Positions 1 through 7,145 of a DNA stretch of 29,042 nt are shown here, piece by piece. This DNA comes from JBMNQI01 sp050944055 (GTDB lineage: Bacteria; Bacillota; Clostridia; Oscillospirales; Oscillospiraceae). The stretch is taken from assembly GCA_050944055.1 (NCBI GenBank), contig JBMNQI010000027.1:1-29042 (forward strand), in the 5' to 3' direction. The notes beneath the pieces are model-generated. The model was not told the origin of the DNA. It made no database searches and saw nothing but the letters and a program-made list of their open reading frames with translations. Position numbers and translations under genes: made by a program. Every line of letters starts with the position of its first letter. Position 1 is the stretch's first letter.

Positions 1-1004
1 ATTTTGTCGCCATGGCCAGGGCGTTGATGGCGGATCCGGATTTCCCCAACAAGGCAAGGCTCGGCAAAGCGGGCGAGATCATCCCGTGCCTGAGGTGCCT
101 GGACTGTCTGACAGGGCTTCAGGAGAAGGACTCGTTCAACTGCTCCGTAAATCCCCGGACAGGGCGGGAACGCTTTGTCAATCCCAAAAAAGCCGGCGAA
201 AAGCTGAAGCTCGTCGTTGTGGGCGGGGGACCCGGCGGAATGCAGGCGGCTGTCACGGCTTCCGAGCTGGGGCATGACGTGACGCTTATGGAAAAGTCGG
301 CTGAGCTGGGCGGTTTATTGAAGTTCACGGAGTACGACGACCTGAAGGTCGACCTCAGGCGGTTTAAAAACTACCTGATACGCAAAACGTCCTCGTCGTC
401 CGTCAGGGTACTTCTTAATACGGAGGCAACGCCGGGCAGCATTAAGGCCCTCAATCCGGACGCGGTTATCGTTGCGACCGGCTCAGTCCCCATCGTGCCG
501 CGCATTCCCGGTATCGAAAACGCGCTTCACGCGCTTGACATTTATGAGCCGGAAACGAAGCTGGGCGAGCGTATTGTCATCGTCGGCGGCGGCCTTGTCG
601 GCTGCGAGACAGCCGTTTCACTTGCAAAGCAGGGTCATAAGATTTCAATTGTGGAGATGCGCGACGCCCTCGCTCCCGACGCCAACTGGATGCAGCAGCA
701 GGGAATGCTGGTTCCTATAGCGCAGTACGGAATTGAGGTGCATACAAAGAGCACCTGCTGCGAGATAAGAAAAGACGGCGTGGTTATCAAGAATCCCGAG
801 GGCGGCGACGAGTTCCTGCCGGCGGATACGGTAATATTCGCTCTGGGAATGCGTTCATACAAGCCGCTGGAGGAGAGCCTTCAGGATCTCGCGCCGACTG
901 TCGTAACAGTCGGCGACTGCCGAGCGGCCCGCAAGGCTTCAAATGCGGTACACGAAGCTTATTTCGCGGCCGCCGATCTTGCGCCGGGGTGCTGCTGCAA
1001 TTAA
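1..1004 (+). CDS. OYE-family NADH:flavin oxidoreductase, C-terminal part (5' end outside window)
   Basis: The reading frame is open from the first bases and gives FVAMARALMADPDFPNK before and across the first internal ATG at 12. This is the end of the FMN-binding TIM barrel in the 2,4-dienoyl-CoA reductase/BaiCD group, so the gene is cut by the window edge and the ATG is not its start. Next comes the 4Fe-4S motif CLRCLDC with a fourth Cys in NCSVNP, then the FAD/NAD(P) domain with two dinucleotide-binding motifs, VVGGGPGG and VIVGGGLVGC. The family passes electrons from NAD(P)H through FAD, the Fe-S cluster and FMN to an activated C=C bond. The protein ends in an odd Cys cluster, GCCCN. A beta-helix gene follows after 68 bp on the same strand and may be co-transcribed. 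The substrate is unknown. The N-terminal barrel cannot be seen, so membership in the HFLQGPE subfamily found elsewhere in this window is untested. Confidence 0.88.
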   Translation, partial: FVAMARALMADPDFPNKARLGKAGEIIPCLRCLDCLTGLQEKDSFNCSVNPRTGRERFVNPKKAGEKLKLVVVGGGPGGMQAAVTASELGHDVTLMEKSAELGGLLKFTEYDDLKVDLRRFKNYLIRKTSSSSVRVLLNTEATPGSIKALNPDAVIVATGSVPIVPRIPGIENALHALDIYEPETKLGERIVIVGGGLVGCETAVSLAKQGHKISIVEMRDALAPDANWMQQQGMLVPIAQYGIEVHTKSTCCEIRKDGVVIKNPEGGDEFLPADTVIFALGMRSYKPLEESLQDLAPTVVTVGDCRAARKASNAVHEAYFAAADLAPGCCCN

Positions 1005-1072
1005 CAACCTCTGCAAAAAGCATATAAACGATAGAGAATATATGAAAATAATCATTAATAGGAGGTATTGAA

Positions 1073-2827
1073 GTGGTGCGTTCTAAAACAGTTTCAGGCG
1101 CGTGGGTGGTGGAGCAGACCACCTGTCTTGACGAGCTTATAATCGAGGAGGGGGCACACCTGGAGGCCCCTGACGGGAAGGTTGTTGCCCTTTCGGTAGA
1201 CGGAATCGGCCGCGAAGCAAAACCCGGTTATTATTTTGGCGACGTGGTAATCTCCGTTTCGGATCCGTTTATGATGCCGCCTTCATGTATATTCCGCGAG
1301 TCCGGGCGCATGACGCCGCTCCGCTGCGCTGTAACTGTCATCGACGGAAAGCTGGACCACAGTAAAAGCATGGCCGCCCTCGTGTACAAAGGCGAAGTTG
1401 GCGATAAAAGCGCAAAAGACATCAAGATATGCAGCGGCGACCCGTCTTTCAACGGCCTTCTAATCGACGGCGACAGCGAATACGTAATTGAAAACGCCGA
1501 TATTGACTTTGAAGGAAACGGAGCAAACGATTTTGAGGGTGTGGGCGCGGGCGTCTCGGCCGTAGGCAACTCCAAGGTCACGATCAGAAACAGCGAGATT
1601 AACCTTAATTCGGTAACTCGCTGCGCCATACACGCCGGCGGCAACAGCGTTATGAAGTTGGAAAACTGCCGTCTTATTAACGAAAGCCCCGATACCGGGA
1701 TGAAGCCCGCGTGGGTGCTTGGCCTCGACGGCACCAACCGCGCCGCGCAGCTTTGTGACAACGCGTCTCTGGAGTACTACAACTGCTACATAAAAAGCAA
1801 CGGCTGGGGCGTACAGTCCGTCGACGGCCCGATATCCTGCACGCTGTTTATGAAGGACTGCACGGTTGACTTGTCGGGCCCGCGAGCCCGCGGTTACGGA
1901 GTGTTCGTTTTCGGCGAATGCCGGACAATAATAGACCACTGCAATTTAAACGTCAACGGCTACCCGATACTGATGAGCACAGAGAGAGACGGCTATGCCG
2001 AGATTACAAACGGCAGCGTCATAAACGCGCCGCTGTATGGAACCATGATTTTCAGGGATGAAGCGGGCAGATTTACGCTTGATAAAGGCTCCGTTATGAA
2101 TTCAGAGCGCGCCTCCTTCCTGGTCAAGGGTTCATGCACTAATATATATATTGACAATGCGCAGGTAAATTCAAAGCAGGGCGTTATCCTTCAGCTTATG
2201 GACAACGACGAGCCCGGCGTGCTTTGCGATTATTTCGCACCCCCTATCGGGGAAGCCGACGAGTATGTCGAAGGGCGCGATCTGACCAGCGGAAACCCGG
2301 ACGCCGATGTTTTTATGACAATCTCAAACACTGAGCTTAAGGGAGACTTCTTAAATTCCACTACAAATCTCAAGGCAAACTGCAGAGTGCCCAAGGGCAC
2401 CCATTTTGACCTCAACAGTGAAGACCTCAACGAGCTTATCGCGGAATCGCCGGGAGTCAGCCAGGAGCTGACCGCTCAGGACGATGAGACTCAGGGCCCG
2501 AAAAACCTTGTGTTAAACCTGAAAAACGCCTCCGTCACAGGTATCATCAGTTCAGCCGTACAACAATATAAGGAAGGCGTCACGCGGATAGACGAAAAGA
2601 ACCATCACCAGCTCTCGAACGTTATCCAGACGCCTGCGCCCACGGTAAACAACGGTGTGATTGTGAACCTTGAGGCCGCCTCCAAATGGAAGGTCACGGG
2701 ACATTGCTGGTTGACTGCTCTTTACATTTCGGAAGATTCACAAGTCCTCGCCAGCCGTATGACCGTAGACGGGCAGGAAGTACCTGTCGCTCCGGGCAAA
2801 TATACAGGAAAGATAGAGTTGGAGTAG
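1073..2827 (+). CDS. right-handed parallel beta-helix protein, function unknown
   Basis: 584 residues from a GTG start, chosen because AGGAGG at 1060-1065 lies 7 bases upstream. From about residue 118 to 370 the chain consists of short repeats with an Asn/Ser-rich turn and alternating hydrophobic residues (for example SKVTIRNSEINL, SVMKLENCRLI, YAEITNGSVI). This is the pattern of a pectate-lyase-like beta-helix solenoid. A second repeat-like stretch near residue 487 and a C-terminal SKWKVTGHCWLTAL segment resemble the cap of clostridial beta-helix adhesins. There is no signal peptide, lipobox, LPXTG anchor or membrane helix, so it looks cytoplasmic or is exported by an unseen route. No catalytic lyase residues were recognised. 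It follows an OYE-type reductase gene and ends at a strong terminator. It could be a scaffold, a carbohydrate-binding or modifying protein, or part of the reductase pathway. The fold is fairly sure and the function is not known. Confidence 0.8.
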   Translation: MVRSKTVSGAWVVEQTTCLDELIIEEGAHLEAPDGKVVALSVDGIGREAKPGYYFGDVVISVSDPFMMPPSCIFRESGRMTPLRCAVTVIDGKLDHSKSMAALVYKGEVGDKSAKDIKICSGDPSFNGLLIDGDSEYVIENADIDFEGNGANDFEGVGAGVSAVGNSKVTIRNSEINLNSVTRCAIHAGGNSVMKLENCRLINESPDTGMKPAWVLGLDGTNRAAQLCDNASLEYYNCYIKSNGWGVQSVDGPISCTLFMKDCTVDLSGPRARGYGVFVFGECRTIIDHCNLNVNGYPILMSTERDGYAEITNGSVINAPLYGTMIFRDEAGRFTLDKGSVMNSERASFLVKGSCTNIYIDNAQVNSKQGVILQLMDNDEPGVLCDYFAPPIGEADEYVEGRDLTSGNPDADVFMTISNTELKGDFLNSTTNLKANCRVPKGTHFDLNSEDLNELIAESPGVSQELTAQDDETQGPKNLVLNLKNASVTGIISSAVQQYKEGVTRIDEKNHHQLSNVIQTPAPTVNNGVIVNLEAASKWKVTGHCWLTALYISEDSQVLASRMTVDGQEVPVAPGKYTGKIELE

Positions 2828-2905
2828 GGCAGTTACCCGGATTTACCGTTTTTCCGCCCCCCTTACAGCGATTGATATTGCGGTTTTCTAATATCGATTG
2901 CTAAA

Positions 2906-2940
2906 CATAACCACCGGCTTGGCCGGTGGTTATGATTTTT
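2906..2940 (+). terminator. rho-independent terminator after the beta-helix gene
   Basis: A perfect 13-bp stem (2906-2918 with 2922-2934) has a TTG loop and is followed by ATTTTT. It lies 78 bases after the beta-helix stop codon and just before the 3' end of the convergent ABC permease gene. The T-run is only on the plus strand, so it mainly serves the plus-strand gene. It may also slow readthrough from the other side. Confidence 0.9.
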
Positions 2941-2945
2941 GCCGC

Positions 2946-3737
2946 TTATTCGAGGTTGAGGCGTTTTTTCAGCGTAAACGCTGTAATCGCATAGAAGGCC
3001 GCTCCATATACAAGAGCGCAGACTATACCCAGACCCATAGCGGCGTACACGGCCGCGACCGGCTTCAGGTTCCAGCTGACGTTGAGTCCATCCAAACCGG
3101 CCGCAACGACCGATATGATAAGCTGCACTGCAAACATGAACACGAAAAAGAACGCAACGGACAGCAGCCTCTTATGGCTTGTGAAGCTATGGCCCACAGC
3201 TATTGACGCGTAGAAATGCAGGCACACAGCGGCGCATATGAAGAATAGAAATACAAGAGCCTCCGCAAGTAAGGCCGCGCCGTTTATCGCGTAATACGCG
3301 GTCATCTGTACAAATAGCAAATTGATTAAGCTTAAGAAATCGCTGATATACTCCACCCTGAAAACCGCGATCATGCCCGACAGGATAACGGCCAGAGCGG
3401 AAACGGCAAACCATACGACGGACACTATGATCTTGGACCATATGAGCTGATGAACGGATACGGGAAGCGTGAACATTAAATACCCTTCCGCATTCATCAG
3501 ATTTGTCCTGAACCTGTATACCATAAGAACTACGGACATTACGCAGACGGCTACCAGCGCCACGGAGAAGGCTGCGATCACTATGCCTCCCAGGATATTG
3601 AGTATCTTGCTTTCCGCGTCTTCAAGCTGCCGGACGGAAAGGTTAGTGAAGAAAGACAGCGCCAGCAGCACCAGGTAAAGCGGCCACATGATTCGGCCCG
3701 TGCTGCGGAATTCATGTTTAAGCAGTTTAACTAACAT
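2946..3737 (-). CDS. ABC-2 type transporter permease, YtrC/D-like
   Basis: 263 residues with about six hydrophobic segments (roughly residues 17-36, 48-75, 100-125, 145-180, 190-215 and 228-252) in an ABC-2 permease arrangement. The N-terminus MLVKLLKHEFRSTGR is typical of membrane subunits paired with small ABC ATPases in Firmicutes. Its start overlaps the end of the ATPase gene (3731-3737), so translation is probably coupled. It is last in the GntR-ATPase-permease operon. Known YtrA-regulated systems respond to cell-envelope stress or act in acetoin use or antimicrobial protection. The substrate here cannot be read from the sequence. The next feature downstream is the convergent terminator at 2906-2940. 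Confidence 0.85.
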   Translation of the reverse strand: MLVKLLKHEFRSTGRIMWPLYLVLLALSFFTNLSVRQLEDAESKILNILGGIVIAAFSVALVAVCVMSVVLMVYRFRTNLMNAEGYLMFTLPVSVHQLIWSKIIVSVVWFAVSALAVILSGMIAVFRVEYISDFLSLINLLFVQMTAYYAINGAALLAEALVFLFFICAAVCLHFYASIAVGHSFTSHKRLLSVAFFFVFMFAVQLIISVVAAGLDGLNVSWNLKPVAAVYAAMGLGIVCALVYGAAFYAITAFTLKKRLNLE

Positions 3738-4426
3738 TTGAAAACCTCCCTGAACAGAGCGTCCACGCTCATACCCTTCTCCTCGCGTATTGAGTCCACG
3801 GAAGACTCCAGCACGATCTCGCCTTTATCAATAAAAAATACCTTATCCAGAATTTTCTCCACGTCGGCTATCAGGTGCGTGGAGATAACTACGGCCGCCT
3901 CCGGATTGTAATTGCCTATGATTGTGTTTAGAATGTAGTCCCTCGTAGCGGGATCCACCCCGCCTATCGGCTCATCCAGAAGATACAGCCGCGCCGCCCT
4001 GCTCATTGTCAGAATCAGCTGCGTCTTTTCCCGATTGCCCTTTGACATCTGCCTGATACGCTGCTTTTCGCTTATGTTCAGCTGGCGCAGCATTGAAACG
4101 GCGGCATCCATGCGAAAATCAGAGTAAAAATCGCTGTAGAACTCCAGGAGCTGGCCTACTGTCATCCACAAGGGTATGCAGGTATGCTCCGGCAGGTAGG
4201 ACACTATCTTGTGCGTATCCCTGCCCGGCGCCATCCCGTCAATGAGAAGCTCTCCATCGCCGGGAGTCAAAAGGCCGTTTGCTATTTTAATAAAAGTTGT
4301 CTTTCCGCTCCCGTTAGGTCCGAGCAGCCCGACGATGCTGCCCGCTTCAACATTTAAACTGATGCCTTTGAGAGCCTGCACATGACCGTAATTCTTTCGC
4401 AGCTCCCTGCACTCTAGGACTGACAT
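3731..4426 (-). CDS. ABC transporter ATP-binding protein, YtrB-like
   Basis: 231 residues forming one complete nucleotide-binding domain that drives the adjacent permease. Walker A is GPNGSGKT (residues 36-43), Walker B is LYLLDEP with Asp151 and Glu152, and the H-loop is STH with His184. The signature motif is MSKGNREK (from 127) instead of LSGGQ, a variant common in the small exporter-type ATPases linked to GntR regulators. The start overlaps the last 13 bases of the GntR gene, and a purine-rich GGAGGG site precedes it, so the genes form one transcript. Together with the permease it probably forms an export or envelope-protection pump at the cytoplasmic membrane. The substrate is unknown. 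Confidence 0.92.
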   Translation of the reverse strand: MSVLECRELRKNYGHVQALKGISLNVEAGSIVGLLGPNGSGKTTFIKIANGLLTPGDGELLIDGMAPGRDTHKIVSYLPEHTCIPLWMTVGQLLEFYSDFYSDFRMDAAVSMLRQLNISEKQRIRQMSKGNREKTQLILTMSRAARLYLLDEPIGGVDPATRDYILNTIIGNYNPEAAVVISTHLIADVEKILDKVFFIDKGEIVLESSVDSIREEKGMSVDALFREVFKC

Positions 4427-4797
4427 TCCTTTCCCTCCCCTTCTATTTTCCGGCTTACAAGCACCAGAATCTCATCCTTTTCGTAGCCTATTCGGCTCAT
4501 AGCCGTTAAAAAGCTTCCTATATAAGCTTCGGCAAGCGCGCTTTTGGCCTCTTCAATCATTTTCTGATCCTCCGTTACAAATCTCCCCGAGGTTCGCTGG
4601 CTGTATACCAGCCCCTCCCTCTCCAATTCGGATAACGCTCTTTGCATGGTATTCGGATTTACGCCGGCTTCCATCGCCAGATCACGGACCGAGGAAAGCC
4701 GCTCTCCCGGCGGGTACTCTCCTATGACGATCTTCTGTTTTATCTGGTTTACTAGCTGTGCGTAAATCGGCGCGTCCGCACTGAATTGCCAATTCAT
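4414..4797 (-). CDS. GntR-family transcriptional regulator, YtrA subfamily
   Basis: 127 residues. The N-terminal winged helix-turn-helix has the GntR hallmarks PIYAQLVNQIKQKI (from 10), GERLSSVRDLA (31-41) and NPNTMQRALSELEREGLV (from about 47). It is followed by a short tail of about 50 residues instead of a large effector domain, which defines the YtrA subgroup. AGGAGG at 4803-4808 lies 5 bases upstream of the ATG. It is first in the operon with the ABC ATPase and permease, as is usual for YtrA, which represses its own operon. The 11-bp perfect inverted repeat overlapping the promoter (4811-4844) is its likely operator. The inducer is unknown. Confidence 0.93.
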   Translation of the reverse strand: MNWQFSADAPIYAQLVNQIKQKIVIGEYPPGERLSSVRDLAMEAGVNPNTMQRALSELEREGLVYSQRTSGRFVTEDQKMIEEAKSALAEAYIGSFLTAMSRIGYEKDEILVLVSRKIEGEGKECQS

Positions 4798-4810
4798 CGG
4801 AACACCTCCT

Positions 4811-4844
4811 GTGTTATTGTACTAGGCTACTAATACAATAACAC
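4811..4844. promoter_or_regulatory. long palindromic operator for the GntR/YtrA-type repressor
   Basis: GTGTTATTGTA (4811-4821) and TACAATAACAC (4834-4844) are perfect 11-bp inverted arms. The pairing continues inward as TAG/CTA after one mismatch, giving 15-bp arms around a 4-base centre. It lies between the ribosome binding site and the -35 box of the regulator operon and covers the predicted -10, so bound repressor would block transcription. YtrA-type regulators are known to use widely spaced long inverted repeats. The site is seen directly and the assignment to this regulator is inference. Confidence 0.8.
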
Positions 4845-4862
4845 AATAATTTCGTTTGTCAA
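4835..4862 (-). promoter_or_regulatory. promoter of the GntR-ABC operon
   Basis: On the minus strand a perfect TTGACA (complement of 4857-4862) is followed by 16 bases and TATTGT (complement of 4835-4840), about 38 bases before the GntR start codon. The -10 box sits inside the palindrome. Confidence 0.65.
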
Positions 4863-4870
4863 GATGTTTT

Positions 4871-4914
4871 TTAAAAAGACAAGCTTTTCCCCTCCGGAAG
4901 AAAAGCTTGTCTTT
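4871..4914 (-). terminator. rho-independent terminator after the FAD oxidoreductase gene
   Basis: A perfect 15-bp stem (4875-4889 with 4900-4914) has a 10-base loop. Read on the minus strand it ends in TTTTTAAAAAA, 22 bases after the stop codon of the flavoprotein gene. It insulates that gene from the GntR promoter that begins at 4862. Confidence 0.88.
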
Positions 4915-4936
4915 GCTTATATATTATTTATTTGCG

Positions 4937-6802
4937 TTATTCTTTTAGTATGCTGACCACGTGCTCCGCCGCGATGTAACCGGTCGTCAAAGCGGAGCCG
5001 CAGCTGTTGCCGGCCGTCGGCGTGTGGTACTGGACTCCGTACCTCTGGCCGCAGCAATTACCGACTGCATATAGGCCTTTTATAGGCGATTTATCCGCTT
5101 TTAATACGTTATAATTGCCGTCCGTACAGACGCCCGCGTGATGGCAAAGGCCGCCCATGGCCGGAGCGGGGCCGTCAAAGCCTCCGAAGGGGCCGCCGCC
5201 CGGCACTGTTTTAACTCCGAAAAACGGCGGTTTTCTTATGGGAAAGAGGTAATTCTTATCGCAGCCCCAGTCGCTGTCATACCCGTCCTCGCACATTTTG
5301 TTCCAGCGCTCGACCTCATCCAGAAACGCCTTTAGGGATTCGCCGGAATAGCCTAGGATTTTTCCCAGCTCTTCAATCGTATCCGCGGCATATATTGTCT
5401 GGAGCTCATTGCCGTACCTTGCAAAGGCGTGGACTCCAAAGCCCTCCGGGCCGGTCTTATAATTTGCCATTTCGGCGCGAACCGTGCTGAGCATGTACTC
5501 GTTGCTGCGATCCATGACTTCATGTCCGTAACCCTGGCACTCGCAGTACTCGTCCCAGTTGGAGTCCGTAACGCTGGTAATAAGGCTGTCTCTCGGCAGC
5601 ATATCTACAGCGCCTATGGAGCCAAACTTGGTAACGGTCTCGTTCATGAAACGCCTTCCGTCAGGGCCGAAGACCGGAAAGCAGCCGCCGAACGGGAAGC
5701 CCGGATGTTCGTTTATGCTTGCGCCCTGGCTTGCCCTGGGGCCGGCTTCGATTGTACCGCCCGCCCAGAGGCACATGCGTATGCCCGAACCGTCACGCCC
5801 CCCGCTGAACACGCTTTTTGCATCAGTCCTGTCCATACCGTAAGACCATGCCAAATTCCTCTGGAGGTCACAAAGGTCAAGCCGCATATCCGGGTTTCCG
5901 CCGTAGTCTCCCGCCGCGACAATCACTGCTTTGCAGTTGACCTTGAAGAACCTGCCGTCGACGTCGCTCGCTATGCAGCCAACTACGTCTCCAGCTTCGT
6001 TCTGCACCAGCCTTATTGCCTGCGCTCCGTATTTATGCCTTGCCCCGAAACCCTCCGCAGCCTTATGCAGGCTGCGCATCACGAAGGGCCACATGTTGCA
6101 GTTCGATTTCTGGTCGCGCCACTGCAGCATTCCGATATAGCTCTTCTGACCGCAGGCTTCGCCGGGAAACTTGCTGTTGCCCTTATAGTTGCATGCATAC
6201 GAATACTTCTGTATGTATTCTTCGGGGATAAACTTGAGCATCCAGTCGAGCATTTCACCCGAGCGAGTTACATAGTCGCGGACAATTTTCGGATGCGCGT
6301 GCCCGAGAGCCTTTCTCATGTATTCGTTATAAATATCCATAAGGTCGTATTTCGGAACGCCTTTATTAAGGAAGTGTTTTGAATTGTATGTCGCCATATC
6401 GCAGGCATATCCGTCATATTCTTCCCAGGTCTGGACTTCGAGTATAAGCGTGTCCGCGCCAAGCTCAGCGCAGCGCAGGCCTGCCGTTGTGCCGGCCTGC
6501 CCGCTGCCGATGACGAGGACCTCGCAGTTCTCCTCATAGGATATATTATTTATCTCCGGGGGGTCTCCCAGCCATGCCGGTTTGTTCAGCATAACCTGAG
6601 ACGGCGACAGCCCCAGGCCGGGAACGCTGCCGACAAACATGGCGGTAAATGCACCTTTCGCTTCCAGTTTTTCAATATACTCCTCGGGCGTTGCGGGAGC
6701 AACTGCGTTCGGGTCTTCCCTCCTGTTTTTTTGGCTGAATGTCTTTTTCAGGATCTCCTCAGTCGTAAGCGTACGCGCGGAACCGCTTTCAGGCAGATTC
6801 AC
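4937..6802 (-). CDS. FAD-dependent oxidoreductase of the fumarate reductase flavoprotein type (FAD_binding_2)
   Basis: 621 residues from a GTG start, supported by GGAGGAG just upstream (about 6811-6817). The Rossmann motif VLVIGSGQAGTTAG (Gly99, Gly101, Gly104) binds FAD. The C-terminus GLYAVGNCCGQRYG followed by GNSCGSALTTGYIAAEH is the standard closing FAD-contact region of the fumarate reductase/KstD/urocanate reductase superfamily. The first 90 residues are a family-specific extension with no twin-arginine or lipoprotein signal and no haem or FMN domain, so the enzyme is probably cytoplasmic and takes electrons from a separate partner. The C-terminal region carries several extra cysteines. 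It is divergent from a sodium:solute symporter, which may bring in its substrate. The reaction is probably reduction or dehydrogenation of a C=C bond next to a carbonyl group. The substrate is not identified. Confidence 0.88.
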   Translation of the reverse strand: MNLPESGSARTLTTEEILKKTFSQKNRREDPNAVAPATPEEYIEKLEAKGAFTAMFVGSVPGLGLSPSQVMLNKPAWLGDPPEINNISYEENCEVLVIGSGQAGTTAGLRCAELGADTLILEVQTWEEYDGYACDMATYNSKHFLNKGVPKYDLMDIYNEYMRKALGHAHPKIVRDYVTRSGEMLDWMLKFIPEEYIQKYSYACNYKGNSKFPGEACGQKSYIGMLQWRDQKSNCNMWPFVMRSLHKAAEGFGARHKYGAQAIRLVQNEAGDVVGCIASDVDGRFFKVNCKAVIVAAGDYGGNPDMRLDLCDLQRNLAWSYGMDRTDAKSVFSGGRDGSGIRMCLWAGGTIEAGPRASQGASINEHPGFPFGGCFPVFGPDGRRFMNETVTKFGSIGAVDMLPRDSLITSVTDSNWDEYCECQGYGHEVMDRSNEYMLSTVRAEMANYKTGPEGFGVHAFARYGNELQTIYAADTIEELGKILGYSGESLKAFLDEVERWNKMCEDGYDSDWGCDKNYLFPIRKPPFFGVKTVPGGGPFGGFDGPAPAMGGLCHHAGVCTDGNYNVLKADKSPIKGLYAVGNCCGQRYGVQYHTPTAGNSCGSALTTGYIAAEHVVSILKE

Positions 6803-6857
6803 TTAATTTCTCCTCCCGTCTACAAATTAGTCTTAAAATAAGTAGATATCTTGCTAT

Positions 6858-6886
6858 ATTTTAACTCTCCGCTGAAACTGAGTCAA
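6858..6886 (-). promoter_or_regulatory. promoter of the FAD oxidoreductase gene
   Basis: On the minus strand TTGACT (complement of 6881-6886), 17 bases and TAAAAT (complement of 6858-6863) give a near-consensus sigma-A promoter. Transcription would start near 6851 and leave a leader of about 50 bases before the GTG start. Confidence 0.65.
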
Positions 6887-7068
6887 TAAGCGTATTAAGC
6901 TAATTTCCCATAATGTCATGTCGTTTAATAAAGCTTGGAGAACGTCCCCGGCCATATATGTTACATATGTAAGAATTAAACAGGGTTTTTAAACCGTTTT
7001 TTTACAATTCATACCTTATCAGGCTTAAAATACAAAACTATTTTGTTGAAATTTCACTGAAATTGCTC

Positions 7069-7099
7069 TTGACTCTGAAACCGTTACATGGTTTATACT
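7069..7099 (+). promoter_or_regulatory. promoter of the symporter gene
   Basis: TTGACT (7069-7074) is followed by TTTATA (7092-7097, 17-base spacer) or TATACT (7094-7099, 19-base spacer), about 50 bases before the start codon. The AAACC/GGTTT inverted repeat lies between the -35 box and the -10 box and could be an operator. Confidence 0.5.
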
Positions 7100-7145
7100 T
7101 AATACAGTTTATCATGCGTCAGATTAAAAAATATGAGGTGATTTT

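Larger units (their letters stand above)
6803..7145. promoter_or_regulatory. 343-bp divergent control region between flavoprotein and symporter genes
   Basis: This AT-rich interval holds the two outward promoters plus several short palindromes. TTACATATGTAA (6961-6972) is a perfect 12-bp palindrome. GGTTT-TT-AAACC (6984-6995) is an inverted repeat. AAACC (7078-7082) with GGTTT (7090-7094) forms another inverted repeat inside the symporter promoter. No open reading frame of note is present. The long spacing suggests binding of one or more regulators. No regulator gene lies directly beside it. Confidence 0.5.

Noticed and set aside
5429..6382. 317-codon plus-strand reading frame
   Set aside because: It lies fully opposite the FAD oxidoreductase gene, which has clear motifs. 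Its composition is that of a shadow frame.
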